A stretch of DNA of 64,000 nt from Fibrella rubiginis (GCF_017353185.1 NZ_JAFMYV010000008.1:1-64000), one strand, 5' to 3'; positions 27,279-36,039 are shown, numbered from the stretch's first letter. The notes: generated from the letters alone by a model not told the origin. Numbers and translations: made by a program.

Positions 27279-27282
27279 AAAA

Positions 27283-28254
27283 TCACGGCACCAGAATCAG
27301 CTTACCCGTAGTACCACGGCCTTCAAGGTCCCGGTGAGCCTGGGCGGCATCAGCAAGTGAATAAGGTGGCTGGATGAGAACGTTCAGTTCGCCTGAGGCT
27401 ACCCAGTTAAAAATAGCTCCGGCACGTTCCAGCAGGGCAGATCGGGTAGCAATGAAATGCCCCAGCGAAGGCCGCGTCAGCACCAGTGAACCCCGGCGCA
27501 TCAGTTCGGTCAAGGCTACGGGGGGCACCTGTCCACTGGCCGAACCGTAGGAGGCCATCATTCCCAGGGGGCGCAGGCTATTCAAACTTCCCTCGAAGGT
27601 GTCTTTGCCCACGCCGTCGTAGACCGCATGAACGCCCTGCCCACCCGTGAGGGCCTTCACCGCCTCAGCAAAATCGGTTTTGGTGTAAATAATCACTTCA
27701 TCGGCTCCGTTGGCTCGGGATAGTTCGGCTTTGTCTGCTGTGGAAACGGTGGTAATGACCCGCGCCCCCCGCCGACGAGCTATCTGGGTTAGCAGCAAGC
27801 CCACACCGCCCGCGCCTGCATGGACCAGAACGGTGTCGCTGGGACGGATGGGGTAGACCGTGAAGGCCAGGTAATGCGCCGTCATACCCTGTAGCAATAC
27901 GGCCGCTGCCTGTTGGTCGCTGATGTGGTCGGGCAGGGGAATGAGTTTATCGGCGGGTACAGCAGCATACTCAGCATAGGCGCCTAACTGCGTGGTGTAA
28001 TACGCTACACGCTGCCCCACCGCAACGTCTTTTACGCCTTCACCCACTGCCTCTACCATGCCCGCGGCTTCGTTGCCCAGCACAAATGGAAGGGGAACGG
28101 GGTACATTCCCTTGCGGTGGTAGGTGTCGATATAGTTTACGCCGATGGCGGTGTGACGCACCAATACCTGTCCCGCAGCCGGTTTAGGCGTAGGGACATC
28201 GACCAGCGTAAGCACTTCCGGGCAACCCGTTTTGGCTACTTGAATAGCATGCAT
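27283..28254 (-). CDS. NADPH:quinone oxidoreductase, zinc-free alcohol-dehydrogenase superfamily (QorA-like)
   Basis: 323 residues, the normal length for quinone oxidoreductases of the medium-chain dehydrogenase family. GroES-like N-terminal domain (VLVRHTAIGVNYIDTYHRKG, PFVLGNEAAGMVEAVGEGV) and Rossmann domain with the nucleotide-binding motif AGAGGVGLLLTQIARRRGA at about residues 146-163. The zinc-ligand cysteines of true alcohol dehydrogenases are absent. Expected to reduce quinones or enones with NADPH in the cytoplasm. It is a stand-alone gene, convergent with the M1 peptidase and divergent from the haloperoxidase-like gene. Confidence 0.9.
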   Translation of the reverse strand: MHAIQVAKTGCPEVLTLVDVPTPKPAAGQVLVRHTAIGVNYIDTYHRKGMYPVPLPFVLGNEAAGMVEAVGEGVKDVAVGQRVAYYTTQLGAYAEYAAVPADKLIPLPDHISDQQAAAVLLQGMTAHYLAFTVYPIRPSDTVLVHAGAGGVGLLLTQIARRRGARVITTVSTADKAELSRANGADEVIIYTKTDFAEAVKALTGGQGVHAVYDGVGKDTFEGSLNSLRPLGMMASYGSASGQVPPVALTELMRRGSLVLTRPSLGHFIATRSALLERAGAIFNWVASGELNVLIQPPYSLADAAQAHRDLEGRGTTGKLILVP

Positions 28255-28315
28255 TGTGCTAACTAATGAGATTTGAATTATAGATCAAAGTAACGCCATA
28301 AGCGCGCTATGTAGC

Positions 28316-28347
28316 TTGTACTTATCAGCGATTTTAGCGTAATTTTG
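28316..28347 (+). promoter_or_regulatory. Bacteroidota-type promoter of the haloperoxidase-like gene
   Basis: TTG (28316-28318), 21 bases, then TAATTTTG (28340-28347), a full match to TAnnTTTG. The start is expected near 28353, leaving a leader of under 30 bases to ATG 28380. A second -7-like box, TATCTTTG, lies at 28355-28362. Confidence 0.65.
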
Positions 28348-28379
28348 TAAGACGTATCTTTGATTAACCAACACGTAAC

Positions 28380-29735
28380 ATGAAAAAATCGCTGCTTTTC
28401 AGTACACTACTGGCACTGCTGTTTGTAGGCCTGAGCGGGTGTCAGAAGCAAGCCAAACCGGAGGAATACATGCCCAAAGCAGCCAATCCGGAGCGTTATA
28501 ATGCCTGCCTGAATAAACTGACTCAGGTAGTCATTCACGACATTTTTTCGCCACCTGTGGCTAGCCGCATCTACGGTTACGCTACCCTGGCGGGCTACGA
28601 AGCCATGGCCACCTTTAACCCTGATTATGAATCGCTGGGGGGTAAGCTAAAGCGGTTTAAGTCGCCGCCTAAACCCGAAGCCGGGCAAACTTACTGCTAC
28701 CCTATTGCCGGGGCCAAAGCCTTCCTAACTGTGGCCCGCGCCCTGACATTCTCGGCTGATTTCTACGACGAGTTCGAACCAACATTCTACAAACAGTTCG
28801 AGGACGATGGCGTGCCCGACGACGTGCGCGAACGGTCAATGGCCTACGGCGAAACCGTGGCCAAAGCCATTCTGGATTTCGCCGCTAAAGATACCTATAA
28901 GCAAACGAGGGGGTTCAAACACACCGTCACCAACGAAGATGGCACCTGGGTACCTACGCCGCCTGCTTATATGGATGCCGCCGAACCGCAGTGGAATCAT
29001 ATCCGCTGCTGGACGATGGACACCTGCAACCAGTTTCAGCCACCCAAGCCTTTTAAGTTTAATACAACTAAAGGGTCTGACTACGAAAAAGAGCTGACAG
29101 AGGTGTATAATGTGGGCAAAAACCTCACGAAAGACCAGACTGAGCAAGCTTATTTCTGGGACGACAATGCTTTTGTGATGAACGTGGCCGGGCACGTGTC
29201 CTACGCTTCGAAAAAGATGACACCGGGGGGACACTGGCTGGCTATTGCACAGACCGTGGGCCGGCAGCAGAAACTCGACCTGATGCGCATGGCCGAAGCC
29301 TATGCATTAACCTCATTTGCCCTGGCCGACGGGTTTATTGCCTGCTGGGACGAAAAATACCGCAGCAAAACCGTCCGCCCCGAAACAGTGATCAACAAGG
29401 TGGTCGATCCAAAATGGGCACCGTTCCTGCAGACCCCACCCTTCCCCGAATACCCCAGCGGACACAGCACTATTTCAGCTGCTGCTGCCACTGTGTTGAC
29501 CCAGCTTATGGGCGACAATATTGCCTTCACTGACTCAACCGAGTACAAGTATGGGCACGGGGTACGCTCATTTAAGTCGTTTAAGGATGCCGCCGACCAG
29601 GCCTCAATCAGCCGCCTATATGGTGGTATTCACTATCGGTCGGCGTTGGTCAACGGCGCGGCAATGGGAGCCAAAGTAGGTCAAAACGTACTGGAAAGGG
29701 CAAAAACCCGCAAAAGCGAAGTAGCGGCAAAATAA
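28380..29735 (+). CDS. PAP2/vanadium-haloperoxidase-family lipoprotein phosphatase-like protein
   Basis: 451 residues with a lipoprotein signal (FVGLSGC, cysteine near residue 21). The C-terminal half has the acid-phosphatase/vanadium-haloperoxidase motifs: KYRSKTVRP (K-x6-RP) near residue 325, PSGHST near 360, and SRLYGGIHYRSA (SR-x5-H) near 417. In characterised vanadium haloperoxidases the last motif ends HxxxD; here the final position is alanine, so phosphatase-like activity may be more likely. Acts in the periplasm or on the outer membrane. The stop codon falls inside the inverted repeat 29731-29837. Confidence 0.87.
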   Translation: MKKSLLFSTLLALLFVGLSGCQKQAKPEEYMPKAANPERYNACLNKLTQVVIHDIFSPPVASRIYGYATLAGYEAMATFNPDYESLGGKLKRFKSPPKPEAGQTYCYPIAGAKAFLTVARALTFSADFYDEFEPTFYKQFEDDGVPDDVRERSMAYGETVAKAILDFAAKDTYKQTRGFKHTVTNEDGTWVPTPPAYMDAAEPQWNHIRCWTMDTCNQFQPPKPFKFNTTKGSDYEKELTEVYNVGKNLTKDQTEQAYFWDDNAFVMNVAGHVSYASKKMTPGGHWLAIAQTVGRQQKLDLMRMAEAYALTSFALADGFIACWDEKYRSKTVRPETVINKVVDPKWAPFLQTPPFPEYPSGHSTISAAAATVLTQLMGDNIAFTDSTEYKYGHGVRSFKSFKDAADQASISRLYGGIHYRSALVNGAAMGAKVGQNVLERAKTRKSEVAAK

Positions 29736-29837
29736 GCAGCCGTGGGCAGCGGCAGTAAGCAAAAAAGGCTTACGCAGAAGTGTAATGCTCCTGCGTAAGC
29801 CTTTTTTGCTTACTGCCGCTGCTCACGGCTGCTTATT
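29731..29837. repeat. Inverted repeat (47-base arms) that includes the stop codons of two convergent genes
   Basis: Arms 29731-29777 and 29791-29837 pair at 46 of 47 bases with a 13-base loop. The left arm contains the stop of the haloperoxidase-like gene (29733-29735) and the right arm the stop of mlaF (29833-29835). An A/T run next to the inner ggcttacgcag stem makes it a good bidirectional terminator as well. Confidence 0.92.
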
Positions 29838-30582
29838 TCCTCTCCAACTCCCGCAACAGTTTGTTGGCGTAGATAAACTCGTTCAACTCTTTCACATCGG
29901 AGTGGGGCAGGCTATCACTATTGCCTTCCCAGAGCTTGTGTCCTTCATAGAGAAACATAATTTTCTCGCCGATTTCCATCATCGAGTTCATGTCGTGCGT
30001 AATCACCACTGTCGTGATCTTGTACTCGTCGGTAATTTCTTTGATGAGCTGGTCAATCTTGATCGACGTGAGCGGGTCGAGGCCGGAGTTGGGTTCATCG
30101 CAGAAGAGGTATTTGGGATTCATAACAATGGCCCGCGCAATACCCACCCGCTTTTTCATCCCTCCCGAAATCTCAGACGGCATCCGCTGTTCAGCGTTTT
30201 CCAGTCCTACGCGTTGCAAACTAGCATGAGCACGCTCTACCTTCTCATCTTCACTCATCTGCGTGAGCATGTCGAGCGGAAAACGGACGTTGTCAAACAC
30301 ATTTTTCGAGTCGAACAGGGCCGACCCCTGAAAGAGAACGCCCATTTCGCGGCGTATGGCCTTGCGGGTGTTTTCGTCGGCGGTCAGGAAATTACGGCCA
30401 TCGTAGAGTACCTCACCTTCGTCGGGGGTTACAAGGCCAATCATACACTTCAGCAATACACTTTTGCCGGTACCACTACCGCCAATAACCAGGCTGGTTT
30501 CACCTGGTTGAAATTCGCCATCTACACCCGCCAGCACCTGGCGGTCGCCAAACATTTTGGCAATATTCTTAATCTCTATCAT
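29833..30582 (-). CDS. mlaF: MlaF-type ABC transporter ATPase
   Basis: About 249 residues from ATG 30582 (MIEIKNIAKMFGDRQ); the longer frame to 30645 overlaps mlaE and is unlikely. Walker A GGSGTGKSVLLK (about 36-47), signature ISGGMKKRVGIARA and Walker B YLFCDEPNSGLDP, with the H-loop in VVITHDMNSM. The GLDP(L)TS ending and the GMKKR signature are typical of MlaF/Ttg2A, the ATPase of the phospholipid transporter that maintains outer-membrane asymmetry. mlaE ends 8 bases upstream. The usual MlaD partner does not follow; the next gene is convergent. Confidence 0.9.
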   Translation of the reverse strand: MIEIKNIAKMFGDRQVLAGVDGEFQPGETSLVIGGSGTGKSVLLKCMIGLVTPDEGEVLYDGRNFLTADENTRKAIRREMGVLFQGSALFDSKNVFDNVRFPLDMLTQMSEDEKVERAHASLQRVGLENAEQRMPSEISGGMKKRVGIARAIVMNPKYLFCDEPNSGLDPLTSIKIDQLIKEITDEYKITTVVITHDMNSMMEIGEKIMFLYEGHKLWEGNSDSLPHSDVKELNEFIYANKLLRELERK

Positions 30583-30590
30583 ACTGTCTG

Positions 30591-31322
30591 TTAGGCCAGT
30601 AGCAATTGGGTAAGCACGAAATCGGCAACGATGATGGAGATACAACTGGCCGTAACAGCGTTGGTAGAGGCGTTACCAACCTCCAACGCACCCCCGCTTA
30701 CGTTGAATCCCTGATAAGCCGAAATGGTGGCAATCAGAAAGGCAAATACTTCCGTTTTAATCAGCGCGAATTTGATGCCAAATGGGTTGTAGCTGAAGCG
30801 CAGACCAGTCATGAAATCTTCGTGCGAAATAACGCCTACGAACACCCCTGCCAGATAACCGCCCAGAATACCCAGAAACGCAGCCATAATGGTCAGCAAC
30901 GGAAACATGAGCATGGCGCCAATCACCTTCGGCAATACCAGATATGAGCTCGAATTGATGCCCATCACCTCCAGCGCGTCAATCTGTTCGGTTACACGCA
31001 TGGTACCCAACTGGCCCGCGATACTTGAGCCGACTTTTCCGGCCAGTACAATGCTGCTGATGGTCGGCGCAAACTCCAGAATGGTGCTGTCGCGCACAAT
31101 GAAAGCAATGATGTTGCGCGGCACGAAGGGGTTATCGAGGTTGTATGCCGTTTGTACACAGGTTACTGCGCCAATGAACGAAGCCACAATGGCCACAATG
31201 AAGACCGAGTTTACGCCGATGTCGACGCATTCGTCCATGATTAAGCGCAGATATACTTTGAGACGTTCGCGGTTGCGGACTAGCGTGCCCAGAAAAATAA
31301 AATACCGACCAAGGGTAACCAT
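30591..31322 (-). CDS. mlaE: MlaE-type ABC transporter permease
   Basis: About 243 residues from ATG 31322 (MVTLGRYFIFLGTLVRNRE), the start used by similar proteins; the frame runs back to GTG 31373. Hydrophobic throughout, with the MlaE/YrbE signature (FIGAVTCVQTAYNL, GKVGSSIAGQLGTMRVTEQIDALEVMGI, YLVLPKVIGAMLMFPLL). It forms the inner-membrane channel moved by MlaF and carries phospholipid between membranes. Eight bases separate it from mlaF. It is divergent from the SDR gene at 31454. Confidence 0.9.
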   Translation of the reverse strand: MVTLGRYFIFLGTLVRNRERLKVYLRLIMDECVDIGVNSVFIVAIVASFIGAVTCVQTAYNLDNPFVPRNIIAFIVRDSTILEFAPTISSIVLAGKVGSSIAGQLGTMRVTEQIDALEVMGINSSSYLVLPKVIGAMLMFPLLTIMAAFLGILGGYLAGVFVGVISHEDFMTGLRFSYNPFGIKFALIKTEVFAFLIATISAYQGFNVSGGALEVGNASTNAVTASCISIIVADFVLTQLLLA

Positions 31323-31453
31323 AGTAAGGGGGAGAACGAGGTGCCAGACCGTAATGGTCATGTATAGTGGCACTATCAGAAAGAACGACCCGACCCGGCG
31401 AATGGTTTCGGGGGCGGCTTCCGTTTGATAGCTGAATGGCCGAACTTTGCCCC

Positions 31454-32128
31454 ATGAATAAGCTAATTGTGGTTACCGGTGGGTCGAAAGGTATTGGCCG
31501 GGCCATTGCCGAACTCTTTGCCGGGCGTGGTTATGATGCTGTGGTCTGCGCCCGCTCCGTCGATGGCATTGTAGGAGAACGGATACTCCCCTTTGCCGCT
31601 GACCTCAGCACCCGCGAGGGCGTCAACGCGCTGGTGGGGTACGTGAAGAGACTGAACCGACCCGTCGACGTGCTGATCAATAACACGGGCACGTTCCAGC
31701 CTGGGCAGATCAGCAACGAAGCCGAAGGCACGTTTGAAACCCTGATGAACACCAACGTAGCCAGTGCCTACCACCTTACGAGGGGCCTTGTGGGCGATAT
31801 GATTGCCCGGCGAGCGGGATATATCGTGATGATGTGCTCTACAGCCAGTATTACAGCCTACACCAATGGGGGGTCTTACTGCATCTCGAAGTTTGCGCTG
31901 CTGGGTATGAGTAAAGTACTGCGTGAAGAATTAAAACCTCACAATGTGCGCGTGACGGCCGTTTTGCCCGGTGCCACGCTCACCGCCAGCTGGGAAGGTA
32001 CCGACCTGCCCACGAGTCGCTTTATGCAAGCCAGCGACGTGGCCGAAACCGTTTGGGCTGCCTGCGCCCTCCCTCCCACTGCCGTTGTCGAAGAAATCCT
32101 CATGCGCCCTCAACTAGGAGACATTTAA
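31454..32128 (+). CDS. Short-chain dehydrogenase/reductase (SDR)
   Basis: About 224 residues from ATG 31454 (MNKLIVVTGGSKGIGRA); an in-frame ATG at 31436 is possible but adds residues before the Rossmann strand. Cofactor motif TGGSKGIG (TGxxxGxG) at residues 8-15, NNTG motif (LINNTG), catalytic serine in MMCSTAS and the YCISK motif (YxxxK) at about 148-152. The enzyme reduces or oxidises a carbonyl or alcohol with NAD(P)H; the substrate is not known. It is followed by an inverted repeat and the MsbA-type exporter. Confidence 0.88.
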   Translation: MNKLIVVTGGSKGIGRAIAELFAGRGYDAVVCARSVDGIVGERILPFAADLSTREGVNALVGYVKRLNRPVDVLINNTGTFQPGQISNEAEGTFETLMNTNVASAYHLTRGLVGDMIARRAGYIVMMCSTASITAYTNGGSYCISKFALLGMSKVLREELKPHNVRVTAVLPGATLTASWEGTDLPTSRFMQASDVAETVWAACALPPTAVVEEILMRPQLGDI

Positions 32129-32138
32129 GGGAATGTAC

Positions 32139-32206
32139 AATGTACAATGAGCAATGGCCTTGTAATCAGTGCATTCCGAATGCGAAGCCATTGTTCATTA
32201 TACATT
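32139..32206. repeat. Inverted repeat (20-base arms) between the SDR and ABC exporter genes
   Basis: Arms 32139-32158 and 32187-32206 pair at 18 of 20. The arms are made of words such as aatgtacaatgagcaatgg, and the word aatgtacaatg begins a second time just upstream (32132). It belongs to the same intergenic class as the other long inverted repeats but is the least perfect. Confidence 0.75.
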
Positions 32207-32213
32207 AAAAGAT

Positions 32214-34046
32214 ATGAACACCTACTTCCGCCTTCTTTCGTTTGGTAGGCCGCTGGGGCGATTCCTGGTGCCATATGTGCTTACGTCACTGCTGGCGGCG
32301 GTGTTTGCCACGGTCAACTTTACACTGCTGATTCCGCTGCTTAACGTACTGTTCAATCAGACCGATACCGCCAAAGTGCAGGCGATGCTGACGAAGCCCG
32401 CCCCTGCCCACTGGTACGATGTCACGGCCTGGTTCAACTACTATTTTGCTTACTTCTTCCGCGAGTATGGGCAGATGGGTACGTTGAAGTTCGTCTGCGT
32501 AGCCGTGGTGATTTCGGTGCTGAGCAGCAATATTTTTAAGTATCTATCGGTCAGACAGTTAGAGTCATTCAAAGCCAGAATGGTGGCTACGCTGCGTGAG
32601 ACGGTTTTTGCGCGCGTGCTCAACCTGCACCTCGGCTATTTCTCCGATCAGCGAAAGGGCAATCTCATTTCCCACATCACCACCGACGTGCAGGAGGTTG
32701 AAAACTCGATTGCTAATACGCTCTCTGCCGCCTCGAAAGAACTCTTTACGCTGATCAGCTTTCTGATCGTGCTGTTTAGCATCTCTACCCAACTTACCCT
32801 GGTGGCGTTTCTGGTTATCCCGGTGTCGGGGGTAATCATTGCCACGTTGGTGCGGCGGATGAAACGCGACGCCACCCAGGGCCAACAACGCCTTAGTGGT
32901 CTGCTAACGGTGCTCGACGAAACCTTCGGGGGTATGCGTGTAGTGAAAGGATTCAACGCAGAACGATTTGTTTTAGGCAAGTTCCAGTCTGAAAACAACG
33001 GCTACCGACAGGCCGTACGGTCGCTGGCCAACCGCCGTGAACTAGCTTCGCCTTTTTCGGAATTCATGGGCGTGACGGTGCTGGCGGGCATTTTGCTCTA
33101 CGGCGGTTCACTGGTATTATCGGGACAGTCGCCGCTCACGGCGGGTGAGTTTGTGGCTTATCTGGCCATTTTTTCGCAGGTGACACGTCCCGCCAAAGAC
33201 ATATCCAATGCCTTCAGTGCCTCGCAACGGGGATTGGTTTCAGGTAAACGGGTACTGGATCTGATCGATGCGAAATCAGCCATCGTTGACAAACCCGACG
33301 CTGTTCAACTTACTGATTTTAAAGACGTTATTTCATTTGAGAATGTCTCGTTTGCTTACGAAACAGCTACGCCTGTGCTTCGCGACGTAAGCTTTGAACT
33401 GCAGAAAGGAAAGACCATTGCGCTGGTTGGTTCATCGGGCGGGGGCAAATCAACGCTGGCCGATCTGGTGCCGCGCTTCTATGACCCCACATCGGGCCGG
33501 GTGTGTATCGACGGCCACGACCTGCGCGATTGCCAAACGGCCTCGCTACGAAACTTAATGGGCCTGGTGACCCAGGAGAGCATCCTGTTTAATGATACGG
33601 TGTTCAATAACATCGCTTTTGGCAGCAATGCCACCCCCGCCGAAGTGGAGCAGGCCGCCCGCATCGCCAACGCCCACGACTTTATCAGCGCCATGCCCAA
33701 CGGCTATGAAACGCCCATCGGCGACCGCGGCAGCAAGCTCTCCGGTGGGCAGCGGCAGCGCATCAGCATTGCCCGCGCCGTGCTGCGCAACCCACCTATC
33801 CTGATCCTCGACGAAGCTACCTCGGCGCTGGACACCGAATCAGAAAAGCTTGTACAAGAGGCACTTACGCGGCTAATGGCTAACCGCACCACGCTGGTGA
33901 TCGCCCACCGTCTCAGCACCATCCAACATGCCGACGAGATTCTGGTGATTCACAAAGGCCAAATTGCCGAACGTGGCACGCACCAATCCCTGTTATCTAC
34001 CGAAGGCGGCTATTACTGGCGATTGCAGACGATGCAACAGGGATAA
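32214..34046 (+). CDS. ABC transporter, fused permease and ATPase (MsbA/lipid A exporter type)
   Basis: About 610 residues from ATG 32214 (MNTYFRLLSFGRPLG); the frame opens earlier inside an inverted repeat. The N-terminal half is a six-helix exporter domain (about 15-330). The C-terminal ATPase has Walker A GSSGGGKST (about 405), signature LSGGQRQRISIARA, Walker B ILILDEATSALD and the H-loop IAHRLSTI. Half-transporters of this type dimerise and flip lipid A, other lipids or peptides across the inner membrane. In Bacteroidota this is commonly the msbA homologue, but the substrate cannot be fixed from sequence. Confidence 0.88.
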   Translation: MNTYFRLLSFGRPLGRFLVPYVLTSLLAAVFATVNFTLLIPLLNVLFNQTDTAKVQAMLTKPAPAHWYDVTAWFNYYFAYFFREYGQMGTLKFVCVAVVISVLSSNIFKYLSVRQLESFKARMVATLRETVFARVLNLHLGYFSDQRKGNLISHITTDVQEVENSIANTLSAASKELFTLISFLIVLFSISTQLTLVAFLVIPVSGVIIATLVRRMKRDATQGQQRLSGLLTVLDETFGGMRVVKGFNAERFVLGKFQSENNGYRQAVRSLANRRELASPFSEFMGVTVLAGILLYGGSLVLSGQSPLTAGEFVAYLAIFSQVTRPAKDISNAFSASQRGLVSGKRVLDLIDAKSAIVDKPDAVQLTDFKDVISFENVSFAYETATPVLRDVSFELQKGKTIALVGSSGGGKSTLADLVPRFYDPTSGRVCIDGHDLRDCQTASLRNLMGLVTQESILFNDTVFNNIAFGSNATPAEVEQAARIANAHDFISAMPNGYETPIGDRGSKLSGGQRQRISIARAVLRNPPILILDEATSALDTESEKLVQEALTRLMANRTTLVIAHRLSTIQHADEILVIHKGQIAERGTHQSLLSTEGGYYWRLQTMQQG

Positions 34047-34074
34047 AAGTAGTTTACACGTTAGACCTTGAACG

Positions 34075-34694
34075 TTAAACGACCTTTACCTCCACATCTC
34101 TTAATCCTCCAAATCGGTTCAAGGCGCTGTTTGTCAGGGTTTTTCTTACGGAAATAACCAACACGCAGGCTGTGTCAAAATCCTGTTTGAGTACTGTCAG
34201 GCCCTGCTCCTTCACCACTCTCATTACGTCGTTCATTTGCTCGAAAGCAAAGCTAATGCGTAGGGTATCGGTCAATACACCGTCAATGATTTTGGCTTGA
34301 TCAAGAGCCGCGTTAGTGGCCATTTTGTAGGCGTTGATTAGGCCTGGTACACCCAGCAACGTGCCGCCAAAATAGCGTACCACTACCACAAGCAGGTTAG
34401 TCAGCGGGTTGTCGGGTAAGTCGCGGGCATAGATCATGTTCAGCATAGGCCTCCCCGCCGAGCCGTTCGGTTCGCCATCATCGTTTACACGGAAAACAGA
34501 CCGGTCAAGCCCCAGCCGCCAGGCGTAGCAGTGATGGTTGGCTTTAGGGTGTTGCTGTCGAAGCCTATCGAGGTATACTTTGGCCTCGCCTTCGTCCTGG
34601 ATGGGATAGGCATAAGCCAAAATTTGCTGCCCCGGTCGCGGAAATCACCTTCGGCTGGTGCAGCCAGGGTGCGGTAGGTATCACTGAAAAGCAT
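34075..34694 (-). pseudogene. yigZ: YigZ/IMPACT-family protein gene with a one-base frameshift
   Basis: Two minus-strand frames together make one normal IMPACT protein of about 206 residues (E. coli YigZ is of similar length). The N-terminal part, 34694 to about 34620, reads MLFSDTYRTLAAPAEGDFRDRGSKF; the rest, down to 34075, reads LAYAYPIQDEGEAKVYLDRL and onward through the family core (HHCYAWRLG, DDGEPNGSAGRPML, VVVRYFGGTLLG). The join is at aaatttTggc-like sequence (about 34617-34625), where four T residues stand in place of the five needed to stay in frame. Either a real mutation, a slippage site or a sequencing error. YigZ proteins have a ribosomal S5-like fold and unclear function. Confidence 0.85.
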
Positions 34695-34800
34695 CTGGAT
34701 CGTTGGGGTAAAAAGGAAAGCTGATGACCAGCATTTGTGCGTGACCACTTACGTAGCGGGTTACGCTGAGCATAAACACGCCCGGCCTTTTCTGAGTTAT

Positions 34801-35943
34801 ATGATTTACAAACCATCCACCATGCACGTCTCCACCATGTCAAACCAACCCCCCGAAAATACGCCTGGGCCAATTGACCAGTTGGCTTTGCGGTACCTTC
34901 GGCGGGCCCTCGACGCGAGCCACCCGACTGATGAGCCGTACGTGCTGAATGAGATGGAGGCCTATGTGATCCACAAAATTAAGTGGCAGACGCTGGGTAT
35001 GGCCGGTTTATTTGGCGCCTTAGGCGTAGTCTTGCTCTACCTCCCGCAGTATTTCTGGCCTTCCTTTTTCGACAGTACATCGCTGACGCTTCTCGATTAC
35101 TCGGTTGAAGCTCCCCTGATCACTGCTTTATACGGTATTCTGCTGGTATACCTGGAGATCTACGCTTTACTCTACATTAACCTGCGGGCTGTGCGCTATA
35201 TCATGGCCGTTTGCCAGTTTCCCCGCCATCACGATGCACAGTATGAACGGCACCTTAAAACCCTTGCCGATGCTGCTCAGGAGAAAGAGAATGAATCCAT
35301 TTTGCGCTTTAGCATCGACCCCTATTTGGGCCTACCACGCTGGGGATTGATGTTTTATTTCATCATCAACCGGCTGAAAGCTGTCCTGAGTAATATGCTG
35401 TTGAAGTTTGTTATGAAGCGTTTGTTTGGCCGCTTCGTAATTCGGCAGGTAACCGATTTGGTTAGCATGCCCGTCTATGCCTTCTGGAACGTATGGGCAT
35501 CGCACCGGGTCATTCACGAAGCCAAAATCCGGGTGATGGCCCCGCTGACGATCCGCGAATTTGTCGAGAATTTGCACGATGAGTGGAAGCACGACGACGA
35601 GTTTCGCCGTCTTATTCCCGAAGCCCTGCAGTATGTGGCTATCTTAAAACGGCAATACAACTATGCTCATCTGCTGTTGACAGAAAGCCTAACAAATCGT
35701 TTTGGCATTCAGTCAGTTAAGCCAACCGGCGATTTCCTGACGTTGCTCGAAAGAACATCTCCGGCATTGCGCCGCCCCCTCGAACGATTGGTAGTTTTTG
35801 GCGTACTCATCGACGGTGACCTGTCGTGGGTCGAAAAACAGCAGCTGCGTAAGCTCAAAACACATGGCTGGCTCAGCTATTCTCTGGAAGACATTGAAGC
35901 TATTGGAGAAGAATATTATAAGGGCCGGGGGCTTTGGGTGTGA
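34801..35943 (+). CDS. Unassigned integral membrane protein
   Basis: About 380 residues from ATG 34801; later in-frame ATG codons at 34822 and 34837 (MSNQPPENTPGP) are equally plausible starts. Two hydrophobic segments near residues 65-85 (GLFGALGVVLLYLPQYFWP) and 105-130 (ITALYGILLVYLEIYALLYI) look transmembrane; the rest is a soluble helical domain with conserved-looking FVIRQVTDLVSMPVYAFWNVWASHRVIHEAKIRVMAP. It resembles proteins labelled LBF_2804 family in annotations, from memory and with low certainty. It is a single gene, divergent from yigZ and convergent with nuoF. Function unknown. Confidence 0.75.
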   Translation: MIYKPSTMHVSTMSNQPPENTPGPIDQLALRYLRRALDASHPTDEPYVLNEMEAYVIHKIKWQTLGMAGLFGALGVVLLYLPQYFWPSFFDSTSLTLLDYSVEAPLITALYGILLVYLEIYALLYINLRAVRYIMAVCQFPRHHDAQYERHLKTLADAAQEKENESILRFSIDPYLGLPRWGLMFYFIINRLKAVLSNMLLKFVMKRLFGRFVIRQVTDLVSMPVYAFWNVWASHRVIHEAKIRVMAPLTIREFVENLHDEWKHDDEFRRLIPEALQYVAILKRQYNYAHLLLTESLTNRFGIQSVKPTGDFLTLLERTSPALRRPLERLVVFGVLIDGDLSWVEKQQLRKLKTHGWLSYSLEDIEAIGEEYYKGRGLWV

Positions 35944-35956
35944 AGGTTAGTCTAAA

Positions 35957-36033
35957 GTTTAACGTTCAAGGTCCAATGTTGCTTCGCGTGCTTAGTGCTG
36001 ACGCGAAGCAACATTGGACCTTGAACGTTAAAC
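35957..36033. repeat. Perfect inverted repeat (33-base arms) between convergent genes
   Basis: Arms 35957-35989 and 36001-36033 are perfect reverse complements with an 11-base loop. The word ccttgaacgttaaac in the right arm recurs at 34066-34080, in the gap between the ABC exporter and yigZ, where the flanking bases match at 17 of 18. It separates the membrane-protein gene (ends 35943) from nuoF (stop at 36040) and may terminate both. Confidence 0.92.
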
Positions 36034-36039
36034 CAGCCT

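Noticed and set aside
29785..30594. Plus-strand frame of 269 codons antisense to mlaF
   Set aside because: mlaF has clear Walker motifs in the other strand; the antisense frame starts inside a palindrome.
34485..34748. Independent 87-codon minus gene
   Set aside because: Its N-terminal part is the missing start of the yigZ protein; the rest is out-of-frame translation after the shift.
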